Below, in pieces: positions 25,900-38,300 of a stretch of 64,000 nt of DNA (positions within the stretch are counted from its first letter, which is position 1; each line of letters begins with the position of its first letter). The translations under genes and the position numbers were made by a program. Source of the DNA: Parapristionchus giblindavisi (lineage: Eukaryota > Nematoda > Chromadorea > Rhabditida > Diplogasteridae); assembly GCA_943737045.1 (NCBI GenBank), contig CALSFV010000215.1:1466991-1530990 (forward strand), read 5' to 3'. The notes beneath the pieces are model-generated. The model saw only the letters and a program-made list of their open reading frames with translations, made no database searches and was not told the DNA's origin.

Positions 25900-27183
25900 C
25901 AACACCAGATTACAGTTTGACATGAACTGAAGTGTAGATTATTCACAATTTTTTGCTCTTTCACGTGGTATATGCTACGATATGCTACGATAAAGCATTG
26001 ACGTGTCACGAATTCTTTATTGCCAAAAATGCATAATTCAATTTTGTTAATTCGTCTGCAGTGGCCGTTGTTCAACATGGGAACGTGCAAAATACTCAGA
26101 ATTTTTTGCTCTTTCGTTTGGTATATGACACGCTGGGTCTAGCAGAAAATTTTTCATGTCAGGTAATCTTTTGGTCTTATCAGAGTGAAAGCTACTTTGG
26201 TACTTTGGGCATTGTGGAATCAACACCAGATTACAGTTTGACATGAACTGAAGTGTAGATTATTCACAATTTTTTGCTCTTTCACGTGGTATATGCTACG
26301 ATATGCTACGATAAAGCATTGACGTGTCACGAATTCTTTATTGCCAAAAATGCATAATTCAATTTTGTTAATTCGTCTGCAGTGGCCGTTGTTCAACATG
26401 GGAACGTGCAAAATACTCAGAATTTTTTGCTCTTTCGTTTGGTATATGACACGCTGGGTCTAGCAGAAAATTTTTCATGTCAGGTAATCTTTTGGTCTTA
26501 TCAGAGTGAAAGCTACTTTGGTACTTTGGGCATTGTGGAATCAACACCAGATTACAGTTTGACATGAACTGAAGTGTAGATTATTCACAATTTTTTGCTC
26601 TTTCACGTGGTATATGCTACGATATGCTACGATAAAGCATTGACGTGTCACGAATTCTTTATTGCCAAAAATGCATAATTCAATTTTGTTAATTCGTCTG
26701 CAGTGGCCGTTGTTCAACATGGGAACGTGCAAAATACTCAGAATTTTTTGCTCTTTCGTTTGGTATATGACACGCTGGGTCTAGCAGAAAATTTTTCATG
26801 TCAGGTAATCTTTTGGTCTTATCAGAGTGAAAGCTACTTTGGTACTTTGGGCATTGTGGAATCAACACCAGATTACAGTTTGACATGAACTGAAGTGTAG
26901 ATTATTCACAATTTTTTGCTCTTTCACGTGGTATATGCTACGATATGCTACGATAAAGCATTGACGTGTCACGAATTCTTTATTGCCAAAAATGCATAAT
27001 TCAATTTTGTTAATTCGTCTGCAGTGGCCGTTGTTCAACATGGGAACGTGCAAAATACTCAGAATTTTTTGCTCTTTCGTTTGGTATATGACACGCTGGG
27101 TCTAGCAGAAAATTTTTCATGACAGGTAATCTTTTGGTCTTATCAGAGTGAAAGCTACTTTGGTACTTTGGGCATTGTGGAAT
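25900..27183. repeat. Run of four near-identical cacaat/cgtctgcag units
   Basis: Four successive units (25900, 26221, 26542, 26863) all carry 'cacaatttt' and 'cgtctgcag'. The last also has 'catgacagg'. The corresponding run before the second junction unit has three (48158, 48479, 48800), and one near 20 kb has three (19480, 19801, 20122). The run length differs by single units, as expected from unequal exchange. Confidence 0.8.
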
Positions 27184-27504
27184 CAACACCAGATTACAGT
27201 TTGACATGAACTGAAGTGTAGATTATTCACAATTTTTTGCTCTTTCACGTGGTATATGCTACGATATGCTACGATAAAGCATTGACGTGTCACGAATTCT
27301 TTATTGCCAAAAATGCATAATTCAATTTTGTTAATTCGGCTGCAGTGGCCGTTGTTCAACATGGGAACGTGCAAAATACTCAGAATTTTTTGCTCTTTCG
27401 TTTGGTATATGACACGCTCGGTCTAGCAGAAAATTTTTCATGTCAGGTAATCTTTTGGTCTTATCAGAGTGAAAGCTACTTTGGTACTTTGGGCATTGTG
27501 GAAT

Positions 27505-27890
27505 CAACACCAGATTACAGTTTGACATGAACTGAAGTGTAGATTATTCAGAATTTTTTGCTCTTTCACGTGGTATATGCTACGATATGCTACGATAAAG
27601 CATTGACGTGTCACGAATTCTTTATTGCCAAAAATGCATAATTCAATTTTGTTAATTCGTCTGCAGTAGGGATCCGCATTCGTGCAAATGCACCAAAAAT
27701 GCATAATTCAATTTTGTTAATTCGGCTGCAGTGGCCGTTGTTCAACATGGGAACGTGCAAAATACTCAGAATTTTTTGCTCTTTCGTTTGGTATATGACA
27801 CGCTCGGTCTAGCAGAAAATTTTTCATGTCAGGTAATCTTTTGGTCTTATCAGAGTGAAAGCTACTTTGGTACTTTGGGCATTGTGGAAT
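27505..27890. repeat. 386-bp junction unit, copy 1
   Basis: The unit proceeds normally to 'cgtctgcagt' (unit position 163, base 27667). It then has 25 bp of foreign sequence, re-enters the satellite at unit position 124 ('ccaaaaatgc', base 27693) and continues to the end. The net gain is 65 bp: 40 bp of duplicated satellite (124-163) plus 25 bp. The first pass has 'cgtctgcag' and the second 'cggctgcag', so two different unit types were joined. The unit before it and its own distal part both have 'gctcggtc'. It marks the domain II/III boundary. Confidence 0.95.
27668..27692. other. 25-bp non-satellite filler, copy 1
   Basis: This stretch is the only type of sequence in the window that does not align to the unit. 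It contains GGATCC (27670-27675), seen elsewhere only in the second copy. It also has a small inverted repeat, GCATT-6 bp-AATGC. The core 'cgtgcaaa' is shared with unit positions 185-192, so it may be a scrambled piece of satellite or repair filler. It has no similarity I recognise to a transposon end. Confidence 0.85.
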
Positions 27891-30458
27891 CAACACCAGA
27901 TTACAGTTTGACATGAACTGAAGTGTAGATTATTCAGAATTTGTTGCTCTTTCACGTGGTATATGCTACGATATGCTACGATAAAGCATTGACGTGTCAC
28001 GAATTCTTTATTGCCAAAAATGCATAATTCAATTTTGTTAATTCGGCTGAAGTGGCCGTTGTTCAACATGGGAACGTGCAAAATACTCAGAATTTTTTGC
28101 TCTTTCGTTTGGTATATGACACGCTGGGTCTAGCAGAAAATTTTTCATGTCAGGTAATCTTTTGGTCTTATCAGAGTGAAAGCTACTTTTGTACTTTGGG
28201 CATTGTGGAATCAACACCAGATTACAGTTTGACATGAACTGAAGTGTAGATTATTCAGAATTTGTTGCTCTTTCACGTGGTATATGCTACGATATGCTAC
28301 GATAAAGCATTGACGTGTCACGAATTCTTTATTGCCAAAAATGCATAATTCAATTTTGTTAATTCGGCTGAAGTGGCCGTTGTTCAACATGGGAACGTGC
28401 AAAATACTCAGAATTTTTTGCTCTTTCGTTTGGTATATGACACGCTGGGTCTAGCAGAAAATTTTTCATGTCAGGTAATCTTTTGGTCTTATCAGAGTGA
28501 AAGCTACTTTGGTACTTTGGGCATTGTGGAATCAACACCAGATTACAGTTTGACATGAACTGAAGTGTAGATTATTCAGAATTTTTTGCTCTTTCACGTG
28601 GTATATGCTACGATATGTTCCGATAAAGCATTGACGTGTCACGAATTCTTTATTGCCAAAAATGCATAATTCAATTTTGTTAATTCGGCTGCAGTGGCCG
28701 TTGTTCAACATGGGAACGTGCAAAATACTCAGAATTTTTTGCTCTTTCGTTTGGTATATGACACGCTGGGTCTAGCAGAAAATTTTTCATGTCAGGTAAT
28801 CTTTTGGTCTTATCAGAGTGAAAGCTACTTTTGTACTTTGGGCATTGTGGAATCAACACCAGATTACAGTTTGACATGAACTGAAGTGTAGATTATTCAG
28901 AATTTTTTGCTCTTTCACGTGGTATATGCTACGATATGCTACGATAAAGCATTGACGTGTCACGAATTCTTTATTGCCAAAAATGCATAATTCAATTTTG
29001 TTAATTCGGCTGCAGTGGCCGTTGTTCAACATGGGAACGTGCAAAATACTCAGAATTTTTTGGTCTTTCGTTTGGTATATGACACGCTGGGTCTAGCAGA
29101 AAATTTTTCATGTCAGGTAATCTTTTGGTCTTATCAGAGTGAAAGCTACTTTTGTACTTTGGGCATTGTGGAATCAACACCAGATTACAGTTTGACATGA
29201 ACTGAAGTGTAGATTATTCAGAATTTTTTGCTCTTTCACGTGGTATATGCTACGATATGCTACGATAAAGCATTGACGTGTCACGAATTCTTTATTGCCA
29301 AAAATGCATAATTCAATTTTGTTAATTCGGCTGAAGTGGCCGTTGTTCAACATGGGAACGTGCAAAATACTCAGAATTTTTTGCTCTTTCGTTTGGTATA
29401 TGACACGCTGGGTCTAGCAGAAAATTTTTCATGTCAGGTAATCTTTTGGTCTTATCAGAGTGAAAGCTACTTTGGTACTTTGGGCATTGTGGAATCAACA
29501 CCAGATTACAGTTTGACATGAACTGAAGTGTAGATTATTCAGAATTTTTCGCTCTTTCACGTGGTATATGCTACGATATGCTACGATAAAGCATTGACGT
29601 GTCACGAATTCTTTATTGCCAAAAATGCATAATTCAATTTTGTTAATTCGGCTGAAGTGGCCGTTGTTCAACATGGGAACGTGCAAAATATTCAGAATTT
29701 TTTACTCTTTCGTTTGGTATATGACACGCTGGGTCTAGCAGAAAATTTTTCATGTCAGGTAATCTTTTGGTCTTATCAGAGTGAAAGCTACTTTGGTACT
29801 TTGGGCATTGTGGAATCAACACCAGATTACAGTTTGACATGAACTGAAGTGTAGATTATTCAGAATTTTTTGCTCTTTCACGTGGTATATGCTACGATAT
29901 GCTACGATAAAGCATTGACGTGTCACGAATTCTTTATTGCCAAAAATGCATAATTCAATTTTGTTAATTCGGCTGAAGTGGCCGTTGTTCAACATGGGAA
30001 CGTGCAAAATACTCAGAATTTTTTGCTCTTTCGTTTGGTATATGACACGCTGGGTCTAGCAGAAAATTTTTCATGTCAGGTAATCTTTTGGTCTTATCAG
30101 AGTGAAAGCTACTTTGGTACTTTGGGCATTGTGGAATCAACACCAGATTACAGTTTGACATGAACTGAAGTGTAGATTATTCAGAATTTTTTGCTCTTTC
30201 ACGTGGTATATGCTACGATATGCTACGATAAAGCATTGACGTGTCACGAATTCTTTATTGCCAAAAATGCATAATTCAATTTTGTTAATTCGGCTGCAGT
30301 GGCCGTTGTTCAACATGGGAACGTGCAAAATACTCAGAATTTTTTGCTCTTTCGTTTGGTATATGACACGCTGGGTCTAGCAGAAAATTTTTCATGTCAG
30401 GTAATCTTTTGGTCTTATCAGAGTGAAAGCTACTTTGGTACTTTGGGCATTGTGGAAT
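27891..30458. repeat. Domain III: 'ctgaagtgg' units, macro-copy 1
   Basis: There are eight full units in which many carry 'ctgaagtgg' (160 A, destroying the PstI site), 'aatttgttgc' and T at 300 with 'cattgtgg'. Private or shared markers are 'gatatgttccg' (about 28,617), 'ttttggtctttcg' (about 29,062), 'tttttcgctc' (about 29,547), and 'atattcag' with 'ttttactc' (about 29,690). The counterpart in macro-copy 2 is 49828-52074, with seven units. Confidence 0.85.
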
Positions 30459-31421
30459 CAACACCAGATTACAGTTTGACATGAACTGAAGTGTAGATTA
30501 TACAGAATTTTTTGCTCTTTCACGTGGTATATGCTACGATATGCTACGATAAAGCATTGACGTGTCACGAATTCTTTATTGCCAAAAATGCATAATTCAA
30601 TTTTGTTAATTCGGCTGCAGTGGCCGTTGTTCAACATGGGAACGTGCAAAATACTCAGAATTTTTTGCTCTTTCGTTTGGTATATGACACGCTGGGTCTA
30701 GCAGAAAATTTTTCATGTCAGGTAATCTTTTGGTCTTATCAGAGTGAAAGCTACTTTTGTACTTTGGGCATAGCGGAATCAACACCAGATTACAGTTTGA
30801 CATGAACTGAAGTGTAGATTATTCAGAATTTTTTGCTCTTTCACGTGGTATATGCTACGATATGCTACGATAAAGCATTGACGTGTCACGAATTCTTTAT
30901 TGCCAAAAATGCATAATTCAATTTTGTTAATTCGGCTGCAGTGGCCGTTGTTCAACATGGGAACGTGCAAAATACTCAGAATTTTTTGCTCATTCGTTTG
31001 GTATATGACACGCTGGGTCTAGCAGAAAATGTTTCATGTCAGGTAATCTTTTGGTCTTATCAGAGTGAAAGCTACTTTGGTACTTTGGGCATTGTGGAAT
31101 CAACACCAGATTACAGTTTGACATGAACTGAAGTGTAGATTATTCAGAATTTTTTGCTCTTTCACGTGGTATATGCTACGATATGCTACGATAAAGCATT
31201 GACGTGTCACGAATTCTTTATTGCCAAAAATGCATAATTCAATTTTGTTAATTCGGCTGCAGTGGCCGTTGTTCAACATGGGAACGTGCAAAATACTCAG
31301 AATTGTTTGCTCTTTCGTTTGGTATATGACACGCTGGGTCTAGCAGAAAATTTTTCATGTCAGGTAATCTTTTGGTCTTATCAGAGTGAAAGCTACTTTG
31401 GTACTTTGGGCATTGTGGAAT

Positions 31422-33208
31422 CAACACCAGATTACAGTTTGACATGAACTGAAGTGTAGATTATACAGAATTTTTTGCTCTTTCACGTGGTATATGCTAC
31501 GATATGCTACGATAAAGCATTGACGTGTCACGAATTCTTTATTGCCAAAAATGCATAATTCAATTTTGTTAATTCGGCTGCAGTGGCCGTTGTTCAACAT
31601 GGGAACGTGCAAAATACTCAGAATTTTTTGCTCTTTCGTTTGGTATATGACACGCTGGGTCTAGCAGAAAATTTTTCATGTCAGGTACTCTTTTGGTCTT
31701 ATCAGAGTGAAAGCTACTTTTGTACTTTGGGCATAGCGGAATCAACACCAGATTACAGTTTGACATGAACTGAAGTGTAGATTATTCAGAATTTTTTGCT
31801 CTTTCACGTGGTATATGCTACGATATGCTACGATAAAGCATTGACGTGTCACGAATTCTTTATTGCCAAAAATGCATAATTCAATTTTGTTAATTCGGCT
31901 GCAGTGGCCGTTGTTCAACATGGGAACGTGCAAAATACTCAGAATTTTTTGCTCTTTCGTTTGGTATATGACACGCTGGGTCTAGCAGAAAATGTTTCAT
32001 GTCAGGTAATCTTTTGGTCTTATCAGAGTGAAAGCTACTTTGGTACTTTGGGCATTGTGGAATCAACACCAGATTACAGTTTGACATGAACTGAAGTGTA
32101 GATTATTCAGAATATTTTGCTCTTTCACGTGGTATATGCTACGATATGCTACGATAAAGCATTGACGTGTCACGAATTCTTTATTGCCAAAAATGCATAA
32201 TTCAATTTTGTTAATTCGGCTGCAGTGGCCGTTGTTCAACATGGGAACGTGCAAAATACTCAGAATTTTTTGCACTTTCGTTTGGTATATGACACGCTGG
32301 GTCTAGCAGAAAATTTTTCATGTCAGGTAATCTTTTGGTCTTATCAGAGTGAAAGCTACTTTGGTACTTTGGGCATTGTGGAATCAACACCAGATTACAG
32401 TTTGACATGAACTGAAGTGTAGATTATACAGAATTTTTTGCTCTTTCACGTGGTATATGCTACGATATGCTACGATAAAGCATTGACGTGTCACGAATTC
32501 TTTATTGCCAAAAATGCATAATTCAATTTTGTTAATTCGGCTGCAGTGGCCGTTGTTCAACATGGGAACGTGCAAAATACTCAGAATTTTTTGCTCTTTC
32601 GTTTGGTATATGACACGCTGGGTCTAGCAGAAAATTTTTCATGTCAGGTAATCTTTTGGTCTTATCAGAGTGAAAGCTACTTTGGTACTTTGGGCATTGT
32701 GGAATCAACACCAGATTACAGTTTGACATGAACTGAAGTGTAGATTATTCAGAATTTTTTGCTCTTTCACGTGGTATATGCTACGATATGCTACGATAAA
32801 GCATTGACGAGTCACGAATTCTTTATTGCCAAAAATGCATAATTCAATTTTGTTAATTCGGCTGAAGTGGCCGTTGTTCAGTGGAATCAACACCAGATTA
32901 CAGTTTGACATGAACTGAAGTGTAGATTATTCACAATTTTTTGCTCTTTCACGTGGTATATGCTACGATATGCTACGATAAAGCATTGACGAGTCACGAA
33001 TTCTTTATTGCCAAAAATGCATAATTCAATTTTGTTAATTCGGCTGAAGTGGCCGTTGTTCAACATGGGAACGTGCAAAATACTCAGATTCTTTTGCTCT
33101 TTCGTTTGGTATATGACACGCTGGGTCTAGCAGAAAATTTTTCATGTCAGGTAATCTTTTGGTCTTATCAGAGTGAAAGCTACTTTGGTACTTTGGGCAT
33201 TGTGGAAT
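31422..33208. repeat. 1,787-bp block of macro-copy 2, first copy
   Basis: The block has five full units and one 182-bp unit. It starts with an 'attatacag' unit that has 'gtactctttt' and ends with a unit that has 'cagattcttttgc'. The same series follows at 33209-34995. This first copy alone has 'aatattttgc' (about 32,112) and 'tgcactttcg' (about 32,272). It has the same length as the 7383-9169 block but a different unit order and phase, so the two duplications arose separately. Confidence 0.92.
32706..32887. repeat. 182-bp deleted satellite unit, copy 4
   Basis: This unit has the same 139-bp deletion junction ('ttca|gtgg') and linked variants as the earlier copies. It lies 17,576 bp after copy 3, inherited through the macro-duplication. 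Confidence 0.97.
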
Positions 33209-34995
33209 CAACACCAGATTACAGTTTGACATGAACTGAAGTGTAGATTATACAGAATTTTTTGCTCTTTCACGTGGTATATGCTACGATATGCTACGAT
33301 AAAGCATTGACGTGTCACGAATTCTTTATTGCCAAAAATGCATAATTCAATTTTGTTAATTCGGCTGCAGTGGCCGTTGTTCAACATGGGAACGTGCAAA
33401 ATACTCAGAATTTTTTGCTCTTTCGTTTGGTATATGACACGCTGGGTCTAGCAGAAAATTTTTCATGTCAGGTACTCTTTTGGTCTTATCAGAGTGAAAG
33501 CTACTTTTGTACTTTGGGCATAGCGGAATCAACACCAGATTACAGTTTGACATGAACTGAAGTGTAGATTATTCAGAATTTTTTGCTCTTTCACGTGGTA
33601 TATGCTACGATATGCTACGATAAAGCATTGACGTGTCACGAATTCTTTATTGCCAAAAATGCATAATTCAATTTTGTTAATTCGGCTGCAGTGGCCGTTG
33701 TTCAACATGGGAACGTGCAAAATACTCAGAATTTTTTGCTCTTTCGTTTGGTATATGACACGCTGGGTCTAGCAGAAAATGTTTCATGTCAGGTAATCTT
33801 TTGGTCTTATCAGAGTGAAAGCTACTTTGGTACTTTGGGCATTGTGGAATCAACACCAGATTACAGTTTGACATGAACTGAAGTGTAGATTATTCAGAAT
33901 TTTTTGCTCTTTCACGTGGTATATGCTACGATATGCTACGATAAAGCATTGACGTGTCACGAATTCTTTATTGCCAAAAATGCATAATTCAATTTTGTTA
34001 ATTCGGCTGCAGTGGCCGTTGTTCAACATGGGAACGTGCAAAATACTCAGAATTTTTTGCTCTTTCGTTTGGTATATGACACGCTGGGTCTAGCAGAAAA
34101 TTTTTCATGTCAGGTAATCTTTTGGTCTTATCAGAGTGAAAGCTACTTTGGTACTTTGGGCATTGTGGAATCAACACCAGATTACAGTTTGACATGAACT
34201 GAAGTGTAGATTATACAGAATTTTTTGCTCTTTCACGTGGTATATGCTACGATATGCTACGATAAAGCATTGACGTGTCACGAATTCTTTATTGCCAAAA
34301 ATGCATAATTCAATTTTGTTAATTCGGCTGCAGTGGCCGTTGTTCAACATGGGAACGTGCAAAATACTCAGAATTTTTTGCTCTTTCGTTTGGTATATGA
34401 CACGCTGGGTCTAGCAGAAAATTTTTCATGTCAGGTAATCTTTTGGTCTTATCAGAGTGAAAGCTACTTTGGTACTTTGGGCATTGTGGAATCAACACCA
34501 GATTACAGTTTGACATGAACTGAAGTGTAGATTATTCAGAATTTTTTGCTCTTTCACGTGGTATATGCTACGATATGCTACGATAAAGCATTGACGAGTC
34601 ACGAATTCTTTATTGCCAAAAATGCATAATTCAATTTTGTTAATTCGGCTGAAGTGGCCGTTGTTCAGTGGAATCAACACCAGATTACAGTTTGACATGA
34701 ACTGAAGTGTAGATTATTCACAATTTTTTGCTCTTTCACGTGGTATATGCTACGATATGCTACGATAAAGCATTGACGAGTCACGAATTCTTTATTGCCA
34801 AAAATGCATAATTCAATTTTGTTAATTCGGCTGAAGTGGCCGTTGTTCAACATGGGAACGTGCAAAATACTCAGATTCTTTTGCTCTTTCGTTTGGTATA
34901 TGACACGCTGGGTCTAGCAGAAAATTTTTCATGTCAGGTAATCTTTTGGTCTTATCAGAGTGAAAGCTACTTTGGTACTTTGGGCATTGTGGAAT
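33209..34995. repeat. 1,787-bp block of macro-copy 2, second copy
   Basis: This is the tandem copy of 31422-33208. 'gtactctttt' occurs at about 31,685 and 33,472, and 'cagattctttt' at about 33,085 and 34,872, each pair 1,787 bp apart. Macro-copy 1 has only one such block (13846-15632), without these two substitutions. The block duplication is therefore later than the macro-duplication. Confidence 0.92.
34493..34674. repeat. 182-bp deleted satellite unit, copy 5
   Basis: This unit has the same junction and variants and lies 1,787 bp after copy 4, as part of the tandem block 33209-34995. Confidence 0.97.
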
Positions 34996-35317
34996 CAACA
35001 CCAGATTACAGTTTGACATGAACTGAAGTGTAGATTATTCACAATTTTTTTGCTCTTTCACGTGGTATATGCTACGATATGCTACGATAAAGCATTGACG
35101 TGTCACGAATTCTTTATTGCCAAAAATGCATAATTCAATTTTGTTAATTCGTCTGCAGTGGCCGTTGTTCAACATGGGAACGTGCAAAATACTCAGAATT
35201 TTTTGCTCTTTCGTTTGGTATATGACACGCTGGGTCTAGCAGAAAATTTTTCATGTCAGGTAATCTTTTGTTCTTATCAGAGTGAAAGCTACTTTGGTAC
35301 TTTGGGCATTGTGGAAT
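34996..35317. repeat. 322-bp unit with extra T
   Basis: The first T tract has seven T (35045-35051) instead of six. The unit marks the switch from domain I-like to domain II-like sequence in macro-copy 2 and carries 'cacaa', 'cgtctgcag' and a private 'ttttgttcttatc'. Confidence 0.9.
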
Positions 35318-38300
35318 CAACACCAGATTACAGTTTGACATGAACTGAAGTGTAGATTATTCAGAATTTTTTGCTCTTTCACGTGGTATATGCTACGATA
35401 TGCTACGATAAAGCATTGACGTGTCACGAATTCTTTATTGCCAAAAATGCATAATTCAATTTTGTTAATTCGTCTGCAGTGGCCGTTGTTCAACATGGGA
35501 ACGTGCAAAATACTCAGAATTTTTTGCTCTTTCGTTTGGTATATGACACGCTGGGTCTAGCAGAAAATTTTTCATGTCAGGTAATCTTTTGGTCTTATAA
35601 GAGTGAAAGCTACTTTGGTACTTTGGGCATTGTGGAATCAACACCAGATTACAGTTTGACATGAACTGAAGTGTAGATTATTCAGAATTTTTTGCTCTTT
35701 CACGTGGTATATGCTACGATATGCTACGATAAAGCATTGACGAGTCACGAATTCTTTATTGCCAAAAATGCATAATTCAATTTTGTTAATTCGGCTGAAG
35801 TGGCCGTTGTTCAACATGGGAACGTGCAAAATACTCAGAATTTTTTGCTCTTTCGTTTGGTATATGACACGCTGGGTCTAGCAGAAAATTTTTCATGTCA
35901 GGTAATCTTTTGGTCTTATCAGAGTGAAAGCTACTTTGGTACTTTGGGCATTGTGGAATCAACACCAGATTACAGTTTGACATGAACTGAAGTGTAGATT
36001 ATTCACAATTTTTTGCTCTTTCACGTGGTATATGCTACGATATGCTACGATAAAGCATTGACGTGTCACGAATTCTTTATTGCCAAAAATGCATAATTCA
36101 ATTTTGTTAATTCGTCTGCAGTGGCCGTTGTTCAACTTGGGAACGTGCAAAATACTCAGAATTTTTTGCTCTTTCGTTTGGTATATGACACGCTGGGTCT
36201 AGCAGAAAATTTTTCATGTCAGGTAATATTTTGGTCTTATCAGAGTGAAAGCTACTTTGGTACTTTGGGCATTGTGGAATCAACACCAGATTACAGTTTG
36301 ACATGAACTGAAGTGTAGATTATTCACAATTTTTTGCTCTTTCACGTGGTATATGCTACGATATGCTACGATAAAGCATTGACGTGTCACGAATTCTTTA
36401 TTGCCAAAAATGCATAATTCAATTTTGTTAATTCGGCTGCAGTGGCCGTTGTTCAACATGGGAACGTGCAAAATACTCAGAATTTTTTGCTCTTTCGTTT
36501 GGTATATGACACGCTGGGTCTAGCAGAAAATTTTTCATGTCAGGTAATCTTTTGGTCTTATCAGAGTGAAAGCTACTTTGGTACTTTGGGCATTGTGGAA
36601 TCAACACCAGATTACAGTTTGACATGAACTGAAGTGTAGATTATTCAGAATTTTTTGCTCTTTCACGTGGTATATGCTACGATATGCTACGATAAAGCAT
36701 TGACGTGTCACGAATTCTTTTTTGCCAAAAATGCATAATTCAATTTTGTTAATTCGGCTGCAGTGGCCGTTGTTCAACATGGGAACGTGCAAAATACTCA
36801 GAATTTTTTGCTCTTTCGTTTGGTATATGACACGCTGGGTCTAGCAGAAAAGTTTTCATGTCAGGTAATCTTTTGGTCTTATCAGAGTGAAAGCTACTTT
36901 GGTACTTTGGGCATTGTGGAATCAACACCAGATTACAGTTTGACATGAACTGAAGTGTAGATTATTCACAATTTTTTGCTCTTTCACGTGGTATATGCTA
37001 CGATATGCTACGATAAAGCATTGACGTGTCACGAATTCTTTATTGCCAAAAATGCATAATTCAATTTTGTTAATTCGGCTGCAGTGGCCGTTGTTCAACA
37101 TGGGAACGTGCAAAATACTCAGAATTTTTTGCTCTTTCGTTTGGTATATGACACGCTAGGTCTAGCAGAAAATTTTTCATGTCAGGTAATCTTTTGGTCT
37201 TATCAGAGTGAAAGCTACTTTGGTACTTTGGGCATTGTGGAATCAACACCAGATTACAGTTTGACATGAACTGAAGTGTAGATTATTCAGAATTTTTTGC
37301 TCTTTCACGTGGTATATGCTACGATATGCTACGATAAAGCATTGACGTGTCACGAATTCTTTTTTGCCAAAAATGCATAATTCAATTTTGTTAATTCGGC
37401 TGCAGTGGCCGTTGTTCAACATGGGAACGTGCAAAATACTCAGAATTTTTTGCTCTTTCGTTTGGTATATGACACGCTGGGTCTAGCAGAAAAGTTTTCA
37501 TGTCAGGTAATCTTTTGGTCTTATCAGAGTGAAAGCTACTTTGGTACTTTGGGCATTGTGGAATCAACACCAGATTACAGTTTGACATGAACTGAAGTGT
37601 AGATTATTCACAATTTTTTGCTCTTTCACGTGGTATATGCTACGATATGCTACGATAAAGCATTGACGTGTCACGAATTCTTTATTGCCAAAAATGCATA
37701 ATTCAATTTTGTTAATTCGGCTGCAGTGGCCGTTGTTCAACATGGGAACGTGCAAAATACTCAGAATTTTTTGCTCTTTCGTTTGGTATATGACACGCTG
37801 GGTCTAGCAGAAAATTTTTCATGTCAGGTAATCTTTTGGTCTTATCAGAGTGAAAGCTACTTTGGTACTTTGGGCATTGTGGAATCAACACCAGATTACA
37901 GTTTGACATGAACTGAAGTGTAGATTATTCAGAATTTTTTGCTCTTTCACGTGGTATATGCTACGATATGCTACGATAAAGCATTGACGTGTCACGAATT
38001 CTTTATTGCCAAAAATGCATAATTCAATTTTATTAATTCGGCTGCAGTGGCCGTTGTTCAACATGGGAACGTGCAAAATACTCAGAATTTTTTGCTCTTT
38101 CGTTTGGTATATGACACGCTGGGTCTAGCAGAAAATTTTTCATGTCAGGTAATCTTTTGGTCTTATCAGAGTGAAAGCTACTTTGGTACTTTGGGCATTG
38201 TGGAATCAACACCAGATTACAGTTTGACATGAACTGAAGTGTAGATTATTCAGAATTTTTTGCTCTTTCACGTGGTATATGCTACGATATGCTACGATAA

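Larger units (their letters stand above)
15633..27504. repeat. Domain II: cacaat / cgtctgcag / gaaaagttt units
   Basis: The segment has 37 units (15633-27504) with recurrent variants not seen in domain I. These are 'ttcttttttgcc' (120 T), 'gaaaagttttc' (251 G), 'cgtctgcag' (156 T), 'ttttattaattc' (147 A), 'gctaggtc' or 'gctcggtc' (235), and 'catgacagg' (260 A). They occur in repeated orders. The switch from domain I is sharp: 'cacaatttt' begins in the units that follow 182-bp units, and 'ttttttgcc' starts in the unit at 15633. The same variant set fills 34996-49441. Confidence 0.87.
12883..30458. repeat. Macro-unit copy 1 (17,576 bp, 55 units)
   Basis: This copy contains, in order, 'attatacag' and 'catagcgg' units, one 182-bp unit (15130), the domain II units, the 386-bp junction unit (27505) and eight domain III units. 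Each part has an ordered counterpart in 30459-52074. Marker offsets are 17,576 bp from the start to the 182-bp unit, 21,937 bp at the junction unit, and 21,616 bp at the 'tttttcgctc' / 'atattcag' marker (about 29,547 and 51,163). Composition is 52 full units plus 182, 316 and 386 bp, which sums exactly to 17,576. Copy 1 alone carries the 5-bp deletion at 19,396. Confidence 0.87.

Noticed and set aside
27661..27692. Cloning-vector polylinker because CTGCAG and GGATCC are close together
   Set aside because: CTGCAG is part of most satellite units. The order and intervening bases do not match a polylinker I know, and two identical copies 21.9 kb apart within matching blocks favour real duplication.
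27505..27890. Transposon insertion with target-site duplication
   Set aside because: The 40-bp duplication is satellite sequence and the inserted part is only 25 bp, with no terminal repeats or coding capacity. End joining or template switching fits better.
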